The notes below the pieces were generated by a model, which was not told the origin of the DNA, did not search any database, and saw nothing but the letters and a program-made list of their open reading frames with translations. A program made the translations under genes and the position numbers. Of a stretch of DNA of 64,000 nucleotides, positions 22,560 through 32,125 are shown piece by piece (position 1 is the stretch's first letter; every line of letters starts with the position of its first letter). The DNA comes from Marine Group III euryarchaeote CG-Bathy1 (lineage in GTDB: Archaea; Thermoplasmatota; Poseidoniia; MGIII; CG-Epi1), in NCBI GenBank assembly GCA_001875425.1, contig MIYU01000018.1:1-64000 (forward strand). The letters are read 5' to 3'.

Positions 22560-23647
22560 TATAGATTTCCTCTCTCTGATTGGTGCCTTTCTATAGCTTC
22601 GAAAAGTGCTTTGAAATTTCCGAAACCGAACCCCCTACTTCCTTTTCTTTGAATTATTTCGTAAAAAAGAGTTGGTCTGTCTTGAACCGGTTTTGTAAAT
22701 AGTTGAAGAAGATACCCTTCATCATCTCTATCTACTAAAATTCTTAATTTTTTTAATGTATCAAAATCTTCATCTATTTCACCAACTCTATTTAGGAGAT
22801 TGTCATAATACGTGTCGGGAACTTCTAAAAATTCAACCCCGTTCGCCCTTAATTTAGTGATAGCTCCAATAATATTATCAGTCAAAAGAGCCATGTGTTG
22901 AACTCCGGGGCCGTTATAGAAATCTAAATATTCTTCGATTTGTGATTTTTTCTTCCCTTCTGCTGGTTCATTTAATGGAAATTTAATTCTACCCCTACCA
23001 CCTTCCATTACTTTAGACATAAGAGCTGAATATTCTGTAGAGATGTCATCATCGGTAAAGTGCTGCATCTGTGTAAAACCTAAAACATTGGCATAATAAT
23101 CTGCCCAAACATTCATTTTGCCTAGTTCGACATTGCCGACAATGTGATCTACAAATCTCAAACCGACTGGTTCTTCTTCGATAATATCAGCTCTGTATCC
23201 TGGAAGAAAGGGGCCTGAATAATTAGAAGTAGAAATGAAAGAATGGATAGTATCGCCATATGTACGAATTGAAGCATACCTTATTGTTCCGTGTTCATCA
23301 GAAATATCTTTTGGCTCAGTGACGGATTGAGCACCTCGTGCAACCGTATCGTTGAAGCAAGAATCTACATCATCGACGTGAAAGGAGATATCTTTTGCTC
23401 CATCACCATGATTCTTAAGATGATTATTCATTTCATCATTACCATTAAGAGGTGATGAAAGAACCAACCTTATCTGTCCTTGTTGTAAAACGTATGAGGC
23501 TTTTTCTCTAGTACCTGTTTCTAATCCAGAATAAGCAATTTGTGAATAGCCGTATGCTTTACGGTAATAGTAAGCTGCCTGTTTAGCATTACCTACCCAC
23601 AGCTCAACGTGGTGTATATTCTTCAAAGGAAGGGGGTCATCACTCAT
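22559..23647 (-). CDS. hpd: 4-hydroxyphenylpyruvate dioxygenase
   Basis: HHVELWVGNAKQAAYYYRKAYGY, VDHIVGNVELGKMNVWADYYANVLGF, GPGVQHMALLTDNI, FYEIIQRKGSRGFGFGNFKALFEAIE. Confidence 0.97.
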   Translation of the reverse strand: MSDDPLPLKNIHHVELWVGNAKQAAYYYRKAYGYSQIAYSGLETGTREKASYVLQQGQIRLVLSSPLNGNDEMNNHLKNHGDGAKDISFHVDDVDSCFNDTVARGAQSVTEPKDISDEHGTIRYASIRTYGDTIHSFISTSNYSGPFLPGYRADIIEEEPVGLRFVDHIVGNVELGKMNVWADYYANVLGFTQMQHFTDDDISTEYSALMSKVMEGGRGRIKFPLNEPAEGKKKSQIEEYLDFYNGPGVQHMALLTDNIIGAITKLRANGVEFLEVPDTYYDNLLNRVGEIDEDFDTLKKLRILVDRDDEGYLLQLFTKPVQDRPTLFYEIIQRKGSRGFGFGNFKALFEAIERHQSERGNL

Positions 23648-23693
23648 TGGACAAAATCAATAATGTTTGAGGGTTAATATTGTTATTTGATGC

Positions 23694-25763
23694 CTAAGAA
23701 TCGGCTTGGTAATCAATATTCCAATCTAGATTGTAACTAAAAGAACCTGGAGCTGCGCATGGTCCGCCCGTTGCAGAATTAGCGTGCCTCATACGAACGT
23801 CCCAAGTACCGTTCAATAAATCTTCATACTCAAAAGCAGCATTATTTGCTTCAACTGTTTCTAACACCCCATCCGGATTGATAACGCTAATTTCCATGTA
23901 ACATAGGCCTTGCGTATTGGGAGGATTGGTTTCAACGTTTATACTTGAAAAAATAGCATGATTTTTTATTTCAACTGAAACCACTTCATTGTTGTTGCTT
24001 TGCCCTGAAGCAGTAATGACATCATCTATAGAAACTACTATGAATGTTCGAGCAGATAAGCGAGTTTCGTCCACGACAGTGAGAGATACTGCGTAAACTC
24101 CCCCTGAAACGTATGCATGCGAAACTGAAATGCCTATTGAAACATTACTACCATCACCAAAGTCCCACAAATAATTGATTAAATCTCCTCTTGAATTAGA
24201 AGCTGAAAAAGATAGATTTTCTCCTGCGAGGCCATCATTTGAATCTACCGTGATTACTGCTTCTAAATCTATAGGTTCAGTTCCGAATAATTTTGGACCG
24301 GTGACTTGGAATATAACTAAAGAAACCACTAAGAGTGTAAAAAAGGTAGATGATTTTTCTACTATAATCTCTCTTTCTTTTGCTGAAAGGCCTTTCTTTT
24401 TCCTTTCCATAAGTGCAGAAAGACCATCTCCGAAAATGAAACCGCCATCCAAAGGTATAGCTGGTAAAACGTTTGTCATACCGACCATTAGATTAAGCCA
24501 AAAAATCCAATAAAAACTATTAGCAATTATCCAGAATAAACTGTCTGGAAGAATAGAAGTGAATCCTTCGGGAGTGAATAATGATGTAAAATGATCTGGG
24601 AAAGGTTGTAAATTGGCAAATGGCAAAGTCATGTAAGCCAGAAGACCGGCACCGCCGCCTGAATCGATTGGATGGGCGAGTAAATCGGTGATAACTTCTG
24701 GATTTGTTGTTGCAACGCCTAGAAAACCTTTTCCAGAAATTGAACTATTGTATTGATCCGGATAATATTCTAGAAAATAATCACCTTTATCGGATAGTGT
24801 AGCTGTGAATGATTCTAAAATTCCTTTAGAATAGGCTTCAATTGTAATGTTCTGACCAGCAGTAGTGTTATCCATTATTATTGAAAACGACTCTGCGTCT
24901 GTAACTGTTTGATTATCTATAGAAGTTATCAGCATCCAACTTTCTAAACCGGCGTCATCTGCACTATAATCCTGTACTACGCCACTTATTAGAGCTCCAT
25001 TATCTATTGGCTGTAACGAACCGACCATAACCCAAGAAAATAAAATTGAAAAAATAAGTGCGAGGGCAATATTACTAGATGGACCTGCCGCATAGAGACG
25101 CATTCGTTCTCTTCTGGGCATATTCATCATCTCTTCTTCATCGGGCTCTACAAAGGCACCGATTGGGAATATGAAAAATAGGAGACCAAGTGCTTTTAGT
25201 TTTATTTTAGCGACTCTCCCTAAAATTCCATGTGAGAATTCATGTATTACAACTGCAATTGAAAGAGATAAGACTCCATAACCTATAGGAATAACGGGAT
25301 TTAATCCTGGTAAACCTATTAGCATTTTTGGAGAAACTGCAGCAGATTTTGGTATTTGTGATACTAAAGTTGCTTGCCAAATTAATAAGATAAGCATTAA
25401 GGCCATAATGAAAAAAACAACGACAAGCCCAACGTCGGCAAAAAGGTTCCAAAATTTCTTATATTTTGAAAGTTTTTCTATTATATCTTTACCTCTTTCA
25501 GTTCTCCACATTAAGAATGAATCGCCCCAGATTAGATCTAAATCATATTTTTCTAAGGTACCTGCTTCATGGAGTTTTCTGATAGAGATGACCCATACTA
25601 CTAAAAAAAGTGCAAAAACAGTGAACCCAGAACTAGGATTGAAGCCTCCTAATAATAAAAGAAAAAGGACTAGGAGAATTAATCTCCAATGATTGTTGAA
25701 AACTGTTTCTAAAGTGGAACGATTAGTCTCCTGCAATTCTTCAAACTCTTGGTCTGATGACAC
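23694..25763 (-). CDS. Site-2-protease-like M50 zinc metalloprotease with PDZ and C-terminal PKD domains
   Basis: AVVIHEFSHGILGR (HExxH), NVLPAIPLDGGFIFGDG, multiple TMs; PKD WDFGDGSNVSIGISVSHAYVSGGVYAVSLTVVD. Confidence 0.9.
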   Translation of the reverse strand: MSSDQEFEELQETNRSTLETVFNNHWRLILLVLFLLLLGGFNPSSGFTVFALFLVVWVISIRKLHEAGTLEKYDLDLIWGDSFLMWRTERGKDIIEKLSKYKKFWNLFADVGLVVVFFIMALMLILLIWQATLVSQIPKSAAVSPKMLIGLPGLNPVIPIGYGVLSLSIAVVIHEFSHGILGRVAKIKLKALGLLFFIFPIGAFVEPDEEEMMNMPRRERMRLYAAGPSSNIALALIFSILFSWVMVGSLQPIDNGALISGVVQDYSADDAGLESWMLITSIDNQTVTDAESFSIIMDNTTAGQNITIEAYSKGILESFTATLSDKGDYFLEYYPDQYNSSISGKGFLGVATTNPEVITDLLAHPIDSGGGAGLLAYMTLPFANLQPFPDHFTSLFTPEGFTSILPDSLFWIIANSFYWIFWLNLMVGMTNVLPAIPLDGGFIFGDGLSALMERKKKGLSAKEREIIVEKSSTFFTLLVVSLVIFQVTGPKLFGTEPIDLEAVITVDSNDGLAGENLSFSASNSRGDLINYLWDFGDGSNVSIGISVSHAYVSGGVYAVSLTVVDETRLSARTFIVVSIDDVITASGQSNNNEVVSVEIKNHAIFSSINVETNPPNTQGLCYMEISVINPDGVLETVEANNAAFEYEDLLNGTWDVRMRHANSATGGPCAAPGSFSYNLDWNIDYQADS

Positions 25764-25810
25764 ATGGACGCGACAGGGTGGGTTTATTTGTGCGTATCTA
25801 TACTGAGTTT

Positions 25811-26500
25811 GTGGCCAAAAAGAAGAAAAAGGAAGAACCCGTATTTGAATTTTCAGAATTCAATAAAGAAGAATACATAAAGAATGATTTTAGAGATTCA
25901 AAAGTGGCCTTTGTAGCCATTCCATTTGGTATATTGATAGCTGTAATTACACACTATATGCTCTCTTCTGGAATAAGTACTAGAATAGCGATGATGGTTG
26001 GATTTACTTCACCGATATTGTTGATTAAAATTGTACCTTTTGTAGTTAAAATGGATGAGTTTCCAATAAAAAAAATGTTTGCACCCGCTATAACATCTAT
26101 CTTTACTTGGCTTGGAGCCTTCATATTGCTTTCAAACCCACCATTTTTAGATATCGCTAGCCCTGTAATTGAAGAATTTGAGATATATGAATATGATGGA
26201 AATACATGGAATGAAATGAATAAAGAAAATGATGAATATCTTGTTCCTGAAAATAGTGAATTTACGATTACTGTTTTAGTTTTAGATAATGATGAAGTAG
26301 AAGATGTGCAATTTACAATACATAGTGATAATGGGGAATTCATACCGGTAGAGATGGATGATGAGTTTCCAAATGGATATGAAAATAGATGGCAATATCA
26401 ACATGATGGTTTGAATGCTGGTGAATACACGATAAAAATAACAGCGACAGATGCTGAAGATAATGTAGAAGAAATAACGAAGAAATTTACTGTGTCATAA
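25811..26500 (+). CDS. Membrane protein with extracytoplasmic Ig-like domain
   Basis: Two or three TMs, then Ig-like segment (FTITVLVLDNDEVEDVQFTIHSDNGEF...GEYTIKITATDAEDNVEEITKKF); GTG start chosen before VAKKKKKEEP. Confidence 0.6.
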   Translation: MAKKKKKEEPVFEFSEFNKEEYIKNDFRDSKVAFVAIPFGILIAVITHYMLSSGISTRIAMMVGFTSPILLIKIVPFVVKMDEFPIKKMFAPAITSIFTWLGAFILLSNPPFLDIASPVIEEFEIYEYDGNTWNEMNKENDEYLVPENSEFTITVLVLDNDEVEDVQFTIHSDNGEFIPVEMDDEFPNGYENRWQYQHDGLNAGEYTIKITATDAEDNVEEITKKFTVS

Positions 26501-26514
26501 TACTTAAGAAAATA

Positions 26515-27345
26515 TTAAATTGATGAATTAGCGATTTTCAAAGCGCCAGTAACTCCTGTATAATCGCCTAGTTTTGGAGGAGATATTTGTGGCAAGGGAA
26601 CGAAACAATTTAGAAGTTTGGAAGTTTCTGTTTTAATCATATCGAGTAGTTGTGTTTGTTTCATAACACCCCCACCTATGACAATTATTTCAGGGGATAA
26701 GAGATAGATGATAGAAGAGAGGCCTCTGGCTAGATATTTTGCTTCTAAATTCCAAGCTTCGTGATCTGAAGGCAAATCCTGAGGAGATATTTTCCATCTT
26801 TTTTCAATGGCGGGGCCGCTAGCTAGTCCTTCTAGACAATTGGTATGAATTCGACAGATTCCTTCTTCCTCATCATCAATGATGATGTGGCCCATTTCTG
26901 GGTGTAAATTACCATGCAACGGTTGACCGTTGATTATGGCACCCCCACCTATGCCCGTGCCTACAGTTAGATAGACTAGAGAATTGAATTTTTTTCCTGA
27001 ACCGTATTCGAATTCAGCAATAGCTGAGGCATTTACATCCGTATCTACGGTTATAGGAAATGAATATTGTTGCTTGAAAAATGAAAGAACATTAGCACCT
27101 AACCAATCTTCTTTAGTGTCGGAAAGAATTGTACCGTATTTTTCTGAAGATGAATCTAAACAGACGGGACCGAAGGTGGCAATTCCTAAACTTTTTAATT
27201 CGTAGCTTCTAAAAAAATCGAAGATATCAGATAATGTTTTTTCTGGAGTAGATGTTGGTATTCGTATAGTATCTATAATTGAATTTGGTTTTTCAGCAAT
27301 AGCAGCAATACATTTAGTTCCACCTAATTCGATTCCACCAATCAT
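26515..27345 (-). CDS. ROK family sugar kinase
   Basis: MIGGIELGGTKCIAAIAEKP, VYLTVGTGIGGGAIINGQPLHGNLHPEMGH. Confidence 0.9.
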   Translation of the reverse strand: MIGGIELGGTKCIAAIAEKPNSIIDTIRIPTSTPEKTLSDIFDFFRSYELKSLGIATFGPVCLDSSSEKYGTILSDTKEDWLGANVLSFFKQQYSFPITVDTDVNASAIAEFEYGSGKKFNSLVYLTVGTGIGGGAIINGQPLHGNLHPEMGHIIIDDEEEGICRIHTNCLEGLASGPAIEKRWKISPQDLPSDHEAWNLEAKYLARGLSSIIYLLSPEIIVIGGGVMKQTQLLDMIKTETSKLLNCFVPLPQISPPKLGDYTGVTGALKIANSSI

Positions 27346-28049
27346 TCTAAGAACCTAACTATGAAGAGAGATAGTTCGTATAAAATGATTAATGGTATTG
27401 CCAATAAAAATTGAGATATTACATCAGGAGGTGTGATTAATGCTGAAAACAGAAAGAAAGATACTATCAAATGTGGCCTGTACGATTTTAATGTCTCAAC
27501 CGTAGCCAAATTAGCTTTGACTATTACAAACATAATAAGTGGTAATTGGAACGTTAACCCTAAAGCAAAGGTCAAAATCATAATGAAGGAATAAAATTCA
27601 GATAAACTATACGTAGAATCTATACCGGCGCTAAGGGCATCATTGTGAAGATAATTCAAAACTAGAGGTAGAGTAATGAATAATGCGTAATAGCAACCTG
27701 CAAGAAAAAGTGTTAAAGAAAAAGTAAAGAAAGAACTAAGACGTAGAACGCTCATTTGGAAATTGTCATTGATTGATTTTAATGAAAATAAACCATGAAG
27801 GCCGGTTGTAAAAACGAAGGATATGATGGCAGAGTAACCGGCAAATTTTATTCTGATCATCAGATATTCTGCTGGACGAATATAGATTAGAGTGGCATTA
27901 TCAGGAAGTAAGAGATCTTCTAGAATAGAGAGGATTTTTGAGGAATATTCGAAAGCTAAGATGAAAAAAAGACATGCAAAAAAGATATGAAATAGTAATC
28001 TATTTCTGATTTTAGAAAAGATTCTAGACATATTATTCAAATCAGGCAT
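27342..28049 (-). CDS. tatC: Sec-independent protein translocase TatC
   Basis: Six-TM protein with IRNRLLFHIFFA N-terminus, RPAEYLMIRIKFAGYSAI, LTFQLPLIMFVIVK, SALITPPDVISQFLLAIPLIILYELSLFI. Confidence 0.92.
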   Translation of the reverse strand: MPDLNNMSRIFSKIRNRLLFHIFFACLFFILAFEYSSKILSILEDLLLPDNATLIYIRPAEYLMIRIKFAGYSAIISFVFTTGLHGLFSLKSINDNFQMSVLRLSSFFTFSLTLFLAGCYYALFITLPLVLNYLHNDALSAGIDSTYSLSEFYSFIMILTFALGLTFQLPLIMFVIVKANLATVETLKSYRPHLIVSFFLFSALITPPDVISQFLLAIPLIILYELSLFIVRFLE

Positions 28050-28126
28050 GAGTCTGAAAAAGGATGACAGTAAATGTCTTTTTGTATGCCGAAACAGTCA
28101 TTAATGGCAGGGATAGTAATAGAATA

Positions 28127-28450
28127 ATGCTTAGCACATATGAATTACTAATAATTCTGGCTTTGGTTTTACTCTTTTTTGGAAAAGATAAGATTCCAGA
28201 ACTTTTTAGAGGGGCTGGACAGGCCAAAAAAGCGTTTAATGAAGGGATGAACGAATCGTTGCCTGAAGACTCTAGTGAAGATAAAGTTGAAGGGCCTATG
28301 GAAGAAGATGGTAAAGGTGACATCGATGGTGATGGAATACCAGATTCTGAGGACGAAGAACCGAGAGTATCAGATTCTAAAGATGAAGAAGAACCATCAG
28401 AAGGAGGAGACGATAGCGTACATTCCAACTTCGGGGGCGGCTTCGGATAA
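28127..28450 (+). CDS. tatA: Twin-arginine translocase subunit TatA-like, with acidic tail
   Basis: MLSTYELLIILALVLLFFGKDKIPELFRGAGQAKKAFNEG (FGKxKxPEL...G hallmark); tail DIDGDGIPDSEDEEP. Confidence 0.9.
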   Translation: MLSTYELLIILALVLLFFGKDKIPELFRGAGQAKKAFNEGMNESLPEDSSEDKVEGPMEEDGKGDIDGDGIPDSEDEEPRVSDSKDEEEPSEGGDDSVHSNFGGGFG

Positions 28451-28458
28451 AGAAAGCT

Positions 28459-28899
28459 ATGGCACGTTGGTTATTCAAAACGGAACCGAGTAATTATTCT
28501 TGGGATATGATGGTCAAGGATAGGAATATTCGATGGACAGATATAGGCAATAATTGGGCACTAAAATTTCTTAGACAGTGTGAACCTGGTGATAATGCAT
28601 TCTTCTATCATACTGGCAACGATAGGTGTATCATGGGAATAGTGGAAGTGACTAGTATGCCATACCCCCACTATGAAGCTGGATGCGATTGTGGTGTAGA
28701 TAAGGAAGAAAAGTATGCAGTAGTAGATGTAAAAATTAAAGAGAAGATAAATTCTCCAGTAACTCTTAAAGAGATAAAAGCCGATTCATTCTTCGAAGAT
28801 TTTCACCTTCCTAAATATGGAAGATTGAGTGTTATGCCTGTATCTAAAGAGATTTGGGAGAAATTAATAGAGATGGGCGAAGGAACTACTTCAGTTTGA
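28459..28899 (+). CDS. EVE domain-containing protein
   Basis: ARWLFKTEPSNYSWDMM...RWTDIGNNWALKFLRQCEPGDNAFFYHTGNDRCIMGIVEV. Confidence 0.9.
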   Translation: MARWLFKTEPSNYSWDMMVKDRNIRWTDIGNNWALKFLRQCEPGDNAFFYHTGNDRCIMGIVEVTSMPYPHYEAGCDCGVDKEEKYAVVDVKIKEKINSPVTLKEIKADSFFEDFHLPKYGRLSVMPVSKEIWEKLIEMGEGTTSV

Positions 28900-29457
28900 T
28901 TTAGATGCGATAAATTTGATAGATGCATCGTTAAATTTAGACCTAAAAACAGAAGGATTTGAAATACTTTGAAATTCGTGGCGTGACCCCCCTACTCCCA
29001 TTATAATTAAATCGCCGTAACCGAACATAGAACCTCCAAAGGATTTACGGACTGTGACGCTTTCAACTTTATCTAAATCGAATTCGATGGTTTCTGTGCT
29101 TAAACCACTAGATCTGATTACTAATCTAGAATTTGTTAGAATTATTTCCTTACTTCCTGAATCTAATAGCTGGCTAGAAAGTTTAAACAACATATACAAT
29201 AAGACGAATATGAAATATAGAATGAGTAAAGAAGTGCTAGAAGGTAAAGAACCACTTGGAAGAAAAAAGGAAGGGATAGGTGGGAGATTGCTTAGAAATA
29301 ATGATGAAATTTGAAATAATAATAGTCCTAAAAATAAATAAATGAACATTTCGAGTATCGGGAAGAGCCAGAGAATACGATGTGCGTTTGGTGAATCGAT
29401 AATCTGTTCATTTTTACGTGAATTGCTTTGTATGTATTCAGAAAGATTGGAAGACAT
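28891..29457 (-). CDS. Bacterial-type PH domain membrane protein
   Basis: Two TMs then ILTNSRLVIRSSGLSTETIEFDLDKVESVTVRKSFGGSMFGYGDLIIMGVGGSRHEFQSISNP. Confidence 0.8.
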   Translation of the reverse strand: MSSNLSEYIQSNSRKNEQIIDSPNAHRILWLFPILEMFIYLFLGLLLFQISSLFLSNLPPIPSFFLPSGSLPSSTSLLILYFIFVLLYMLFKLSSQLLDSGSKEIILTNSRLVIRSSGLSTETIEFDLDKVESVTVRKSFGGSMFGYGDLIIMGVGGSRHEFQSISNPSVFRSKFNDASIKFIASKSN

Positions 29458-29458
29458 A

Positions 29459-29803
29459 CTAACCTGGGGGCCAATCTAAATTACGTCCGCCGAGAAGGTG
29501 TAAATGAATATGAAATACTGTTTGACCAGCTGCATCATTGCAATTGAAAACTGTACGATATCCCGATTCGGAAAGATTGTGTTCACCAGCAATCTGTTGT
29601 GCTACCATATGCATTTCGCCAACTAATTCTCGATCTTCTGACTTGAGATCATTGAGCGTTGCTATATGTTTACGTGGAATAACTAGTACGTGTGTCGGTG
29701 CCTGTGGATTGATATCGTTAAATGCTAAAACAGAATCGCTTTCATAAACAATATCGCCAGAGATTTCGCCATTGCTAATTTTGCAGAAAAGACAATCGTT
29801 CAT
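29459..29803 (-). CDS. HIT family protein
   Basis: CLFCKISNGEISGDIVYESDSVLAFNDINPQAPTHVLVIPRKH...GQTVFHIHLHLLGGR. Confidence 0.97.
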   Translation of the reverse strand: MNDCLFCKISNGEISGDIVYESDSVLAFNDINPQAPTHVLVIPRKHIATLNDLKSEDRELVGEMHMVAQQIAGEHNLSESGYRTVFNCNDAAGQTVFHIHLHLLGGRNLDWPPG

Positions 29804-30783
29804 AGAACCTCTGGATTAACACAACTTGGTAAATCGGAATTGTTGATTTTAGCCAATATATTTTCAACAGCTATATTTCCCATTGCAGTCCTGGTATCCA
29901 GTGTTGCACTACCTATGTGCGGAACAATAATTACATTATCGAGATCTGTAAGGCCCGGTTCCATATCTGGTTCATTTTCGAAAACATCGAGTGCAGCTCC
30001 AGTTATTTCTCTATTTGATAAAGCGTTGACTAATGCTTTTTCATCTATTACAGGACCTCTACTAACATTTATCAAATAAGAAGTTGGCTTCATGACTTTC
30101 AGTTCACGTTCACTTATTAAATGATGAGATTTTTCATCGTAAAAGGGGTGTAAAGAAACAAAATCTGATTGTTTAAGAAGTGAATACATATCAGTATATT
30201 TTGCACCGACTTCTGAAGCGAAGGATTTTTCTTCGACATCACTATAAAGAATATTCATTCCGAAGCCTTGCGCCCTTTTTGCCAAAGCGAATCCTATTCT
30301 TCCAAACCCGATAATTCCTAATGTTTTACTATGAACGTCCGAACCCATTAGTAATGTTGGAGACCATGCTTCGTATTTTCCAGAACGCATGAAGTCATCT
30401 GCTTCTACTATTCTACGTGAAATGGCCATTAAGAGCGCCCAAGTCAAATCTGCAGTTGTTTCAGTTAAGACCCCGGGAGTGTTAGTTACTGGTATCTTTT
30501 TTTCAGTAGCCGCTGCAACATCTATGTTGTTAAAACCAACGGCATAATTTGCTATTAATTTTAAATCTGGATTAATATTCATTAAAGAGGAATCTATCGA
30601 GTCCACTAATTGTGATAAAATAATGTCACACCACCCAACTCCGTCTTCTAATTCTTTCCTAGTCAATGGGCGATCTTCCCTGTTAACACGGAGTTCAGAA
30701 ATCTCTTTGGAGAGTTCCAATCTACCCATCACAGTATCGGGCAAAAGTCTTGTTACGAAAACTTTCATGCTTGAACCTCTCAT
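29800..30783 (-). CDS. D-2-hydroxyacid dehydrogenase (glyoxylate/hydroxypyruvate reductase type)
   Basis: KLIANYAVGFNNIDVAAATEKKIPVTNTPGVLTETTADLTWALLM, GIIGFGRIG, LINVSRGPVIDEKALVNAL; start may be ATG at 30768. Confidence 0.93.
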   Translation of the reverse strand: MRGSSMKVFVTRLLPDTVMGRLELSKEISELRVNREDRPLTRKELEDGVGWCDIILSQLVDSIDSSLMNINPDLKLIANYAVGFNNIDVAAATEKKIPVTNTPGVLTETTADLTWALLMAISRRIVEADDFMRSGKYEAWSPTLLMGSDVHSKTLGIIGFGRIGFALAKRAQGFGMNILYSDVEEKSFASEVGAKYTDMYSLLKQSDFVSLHPFYDEKSHHLISERELKVMKPTSYLINVSRGPVIDEKALVNALSNREITGAALDVFENEPDMEPGLTDLDNVIIVPHIGSATLDTRTAMGNIAVENILAKINNSDLPSCVNPEVL

Positions 30784-32099
30784 CAGGGGGTTATAAGTAA
30801 AATTTGCAGGTCCGTAATATTGGTGCCAGTTAGGCCTGGTGAGAAGATGTCGTTCAGTTTCACGAAGAAATTGTAAGAATCGTTATCTTCCAAATGACTG
30901 TTAAAATCCAAACCTAAAGATTTTGCTCTTTCTATTGTACGGCCGTCAGCAAATGCGCCGGCAGCATCGGTAGGACCGTCTTGACCATCTGAGCCGGCAC
31001 TCAATAGTACGACATTATTCAAACCTTGAAGTTCTGAAGCGGCGGCCAAGCTAAGTTCTTGACTACGCCCTCCTAATCCTTTTCCTTTGACGACCACAGT
31101 CGTCTCTCCTGAACCTAAAATACACACCCGTTTTTGGATTCCTTCTTGTATCTTCATTTTGGCTAAATCTGCATATTCAAGACCAACATCTCTAGCTAGT
31201 CCTGAAATGTTAGAAGAATGGACAAAAACATCGTAACCTAATAATTCGGCTTGCTTCTTGGCTGAATCTAACGCATCTTGATTTGATCCTAAGATGAATG
31301 TATCTGTATTATCGCAAGATTTTGGAGTTTCTTCTAATTCACCTAAAGAACCTTGAATTAGGCGATTCATAACAGAATCTGGTACTTTATTTTCAAGAGA
31401 TAAATCATGTATTACTTTGAGTGCATCGCCGAAAGTAGAAGAATCTTGAACAGTGGGACCTGAAGCAATGATATCTAAACTATCACCTAACACGTCTGAA
31501 ATAACTAAAGACAAAATAGTGGCCGGTGAGGCGAGATGGGAAAGTTGCCCTCCTTTAACTGCAGATATGTGTTTTCTAACTGTGTTCAACTGAGTAATGT
31601 CGCCGCCATTTTGGCTGATGAGTTTAATTGTTTGGAGTTTATCTGAAGAAGGTATTCCTTCTGCCGGCATTGATAAAAGCGAAGACCCCCCGCCTGAAAT
31701 TAAAACTAAAATGAGATCATCTTTACTTGAGTTTTTCACCATCTGACAGATTAACTTAGTAGTTTTTTCGGAATTGCTATCCGGTAAGTTGCCATCAGCC
31801 CCCTCTCTTAGAATTATTTTTTCATTAGAATAATTAAAATGATTTAAAATTCCGTTAGGAACGCTAGAGATTCCTTCTGTTATGTGATCACCGATAAGAT
31901 TTTCGATAGATTTGCTGAAATCTACAGAAGCCTTACCGAATGCTACGACTTTTACATTTCTATTGAGAATGTATTTTTTATTGTTGATAATTAGAGAATC
32001 TCCGATTCTTTGTATTTTTTTGTTGATTAAAGATGAAGGCATAGCGGATGAAACTGCAGAATCGAATATTGATGTTGCATCGTTGCGTAAGTCTGTCAT
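30783..32099 (-). CDS. Glycerate kinase, MOFRL family
   Basis: LVLISGGGSSLLSMPAEGI, VISDVLGDSLDIIASGPTVQDSSTF, CILGSGETTVVVKGKGLGGRSQELSLAAA, GSDGQDGPTDAAGAFADG. Confidence 0.95.
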   Translation of the reverse strand: MTDLRNDATSIFDSAVSSAMPSSLINKKIQRIGDSLIINNKKYILNRNVKVVAFGKASVDFSKSIENLIGDHITEGISSVPNGILNHFNYSNEKIILREGADGNLPDSNSEKTTKLICQMVKNSSKDDLILVLISGGGSSLLSMPAEGIPSSDKLQTIKLISQNGGDITQLNTVRKHISAVKGGQLSHLASPATILSLVISDVLGDSLDIIASGPTVQDSSTFGDALKVIHDLSLENKVPDSVMNRLIQGSLGELEETPKSCDNTDTFILGSNQDALDSAKKQAELLGYDVFVHSSNISGLARDVGLEYADLAKMKIQEGIQKRVCILGSGETTVVVKGKGLGGRSQELSLAAASELQGLNNVVLLSAGSDGQDGPTDAAGAFADGRTIERAKSLGLDFNSHLEDNDSYNFFVKLNDIFSPGLTGTNITDLQILLITP

Positions 32100-32125
32100 T
32101 GAGATGGTAATGATTGGGGCTTAAA

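Noticed and set aside
28042-28428. 128-aa minus-strand Ser-rich ORF opposite tatA
   Set aside because: Low-complexity antisense frame of the acidic TatA tail; tatA on the plus strand is clearly the real gene.
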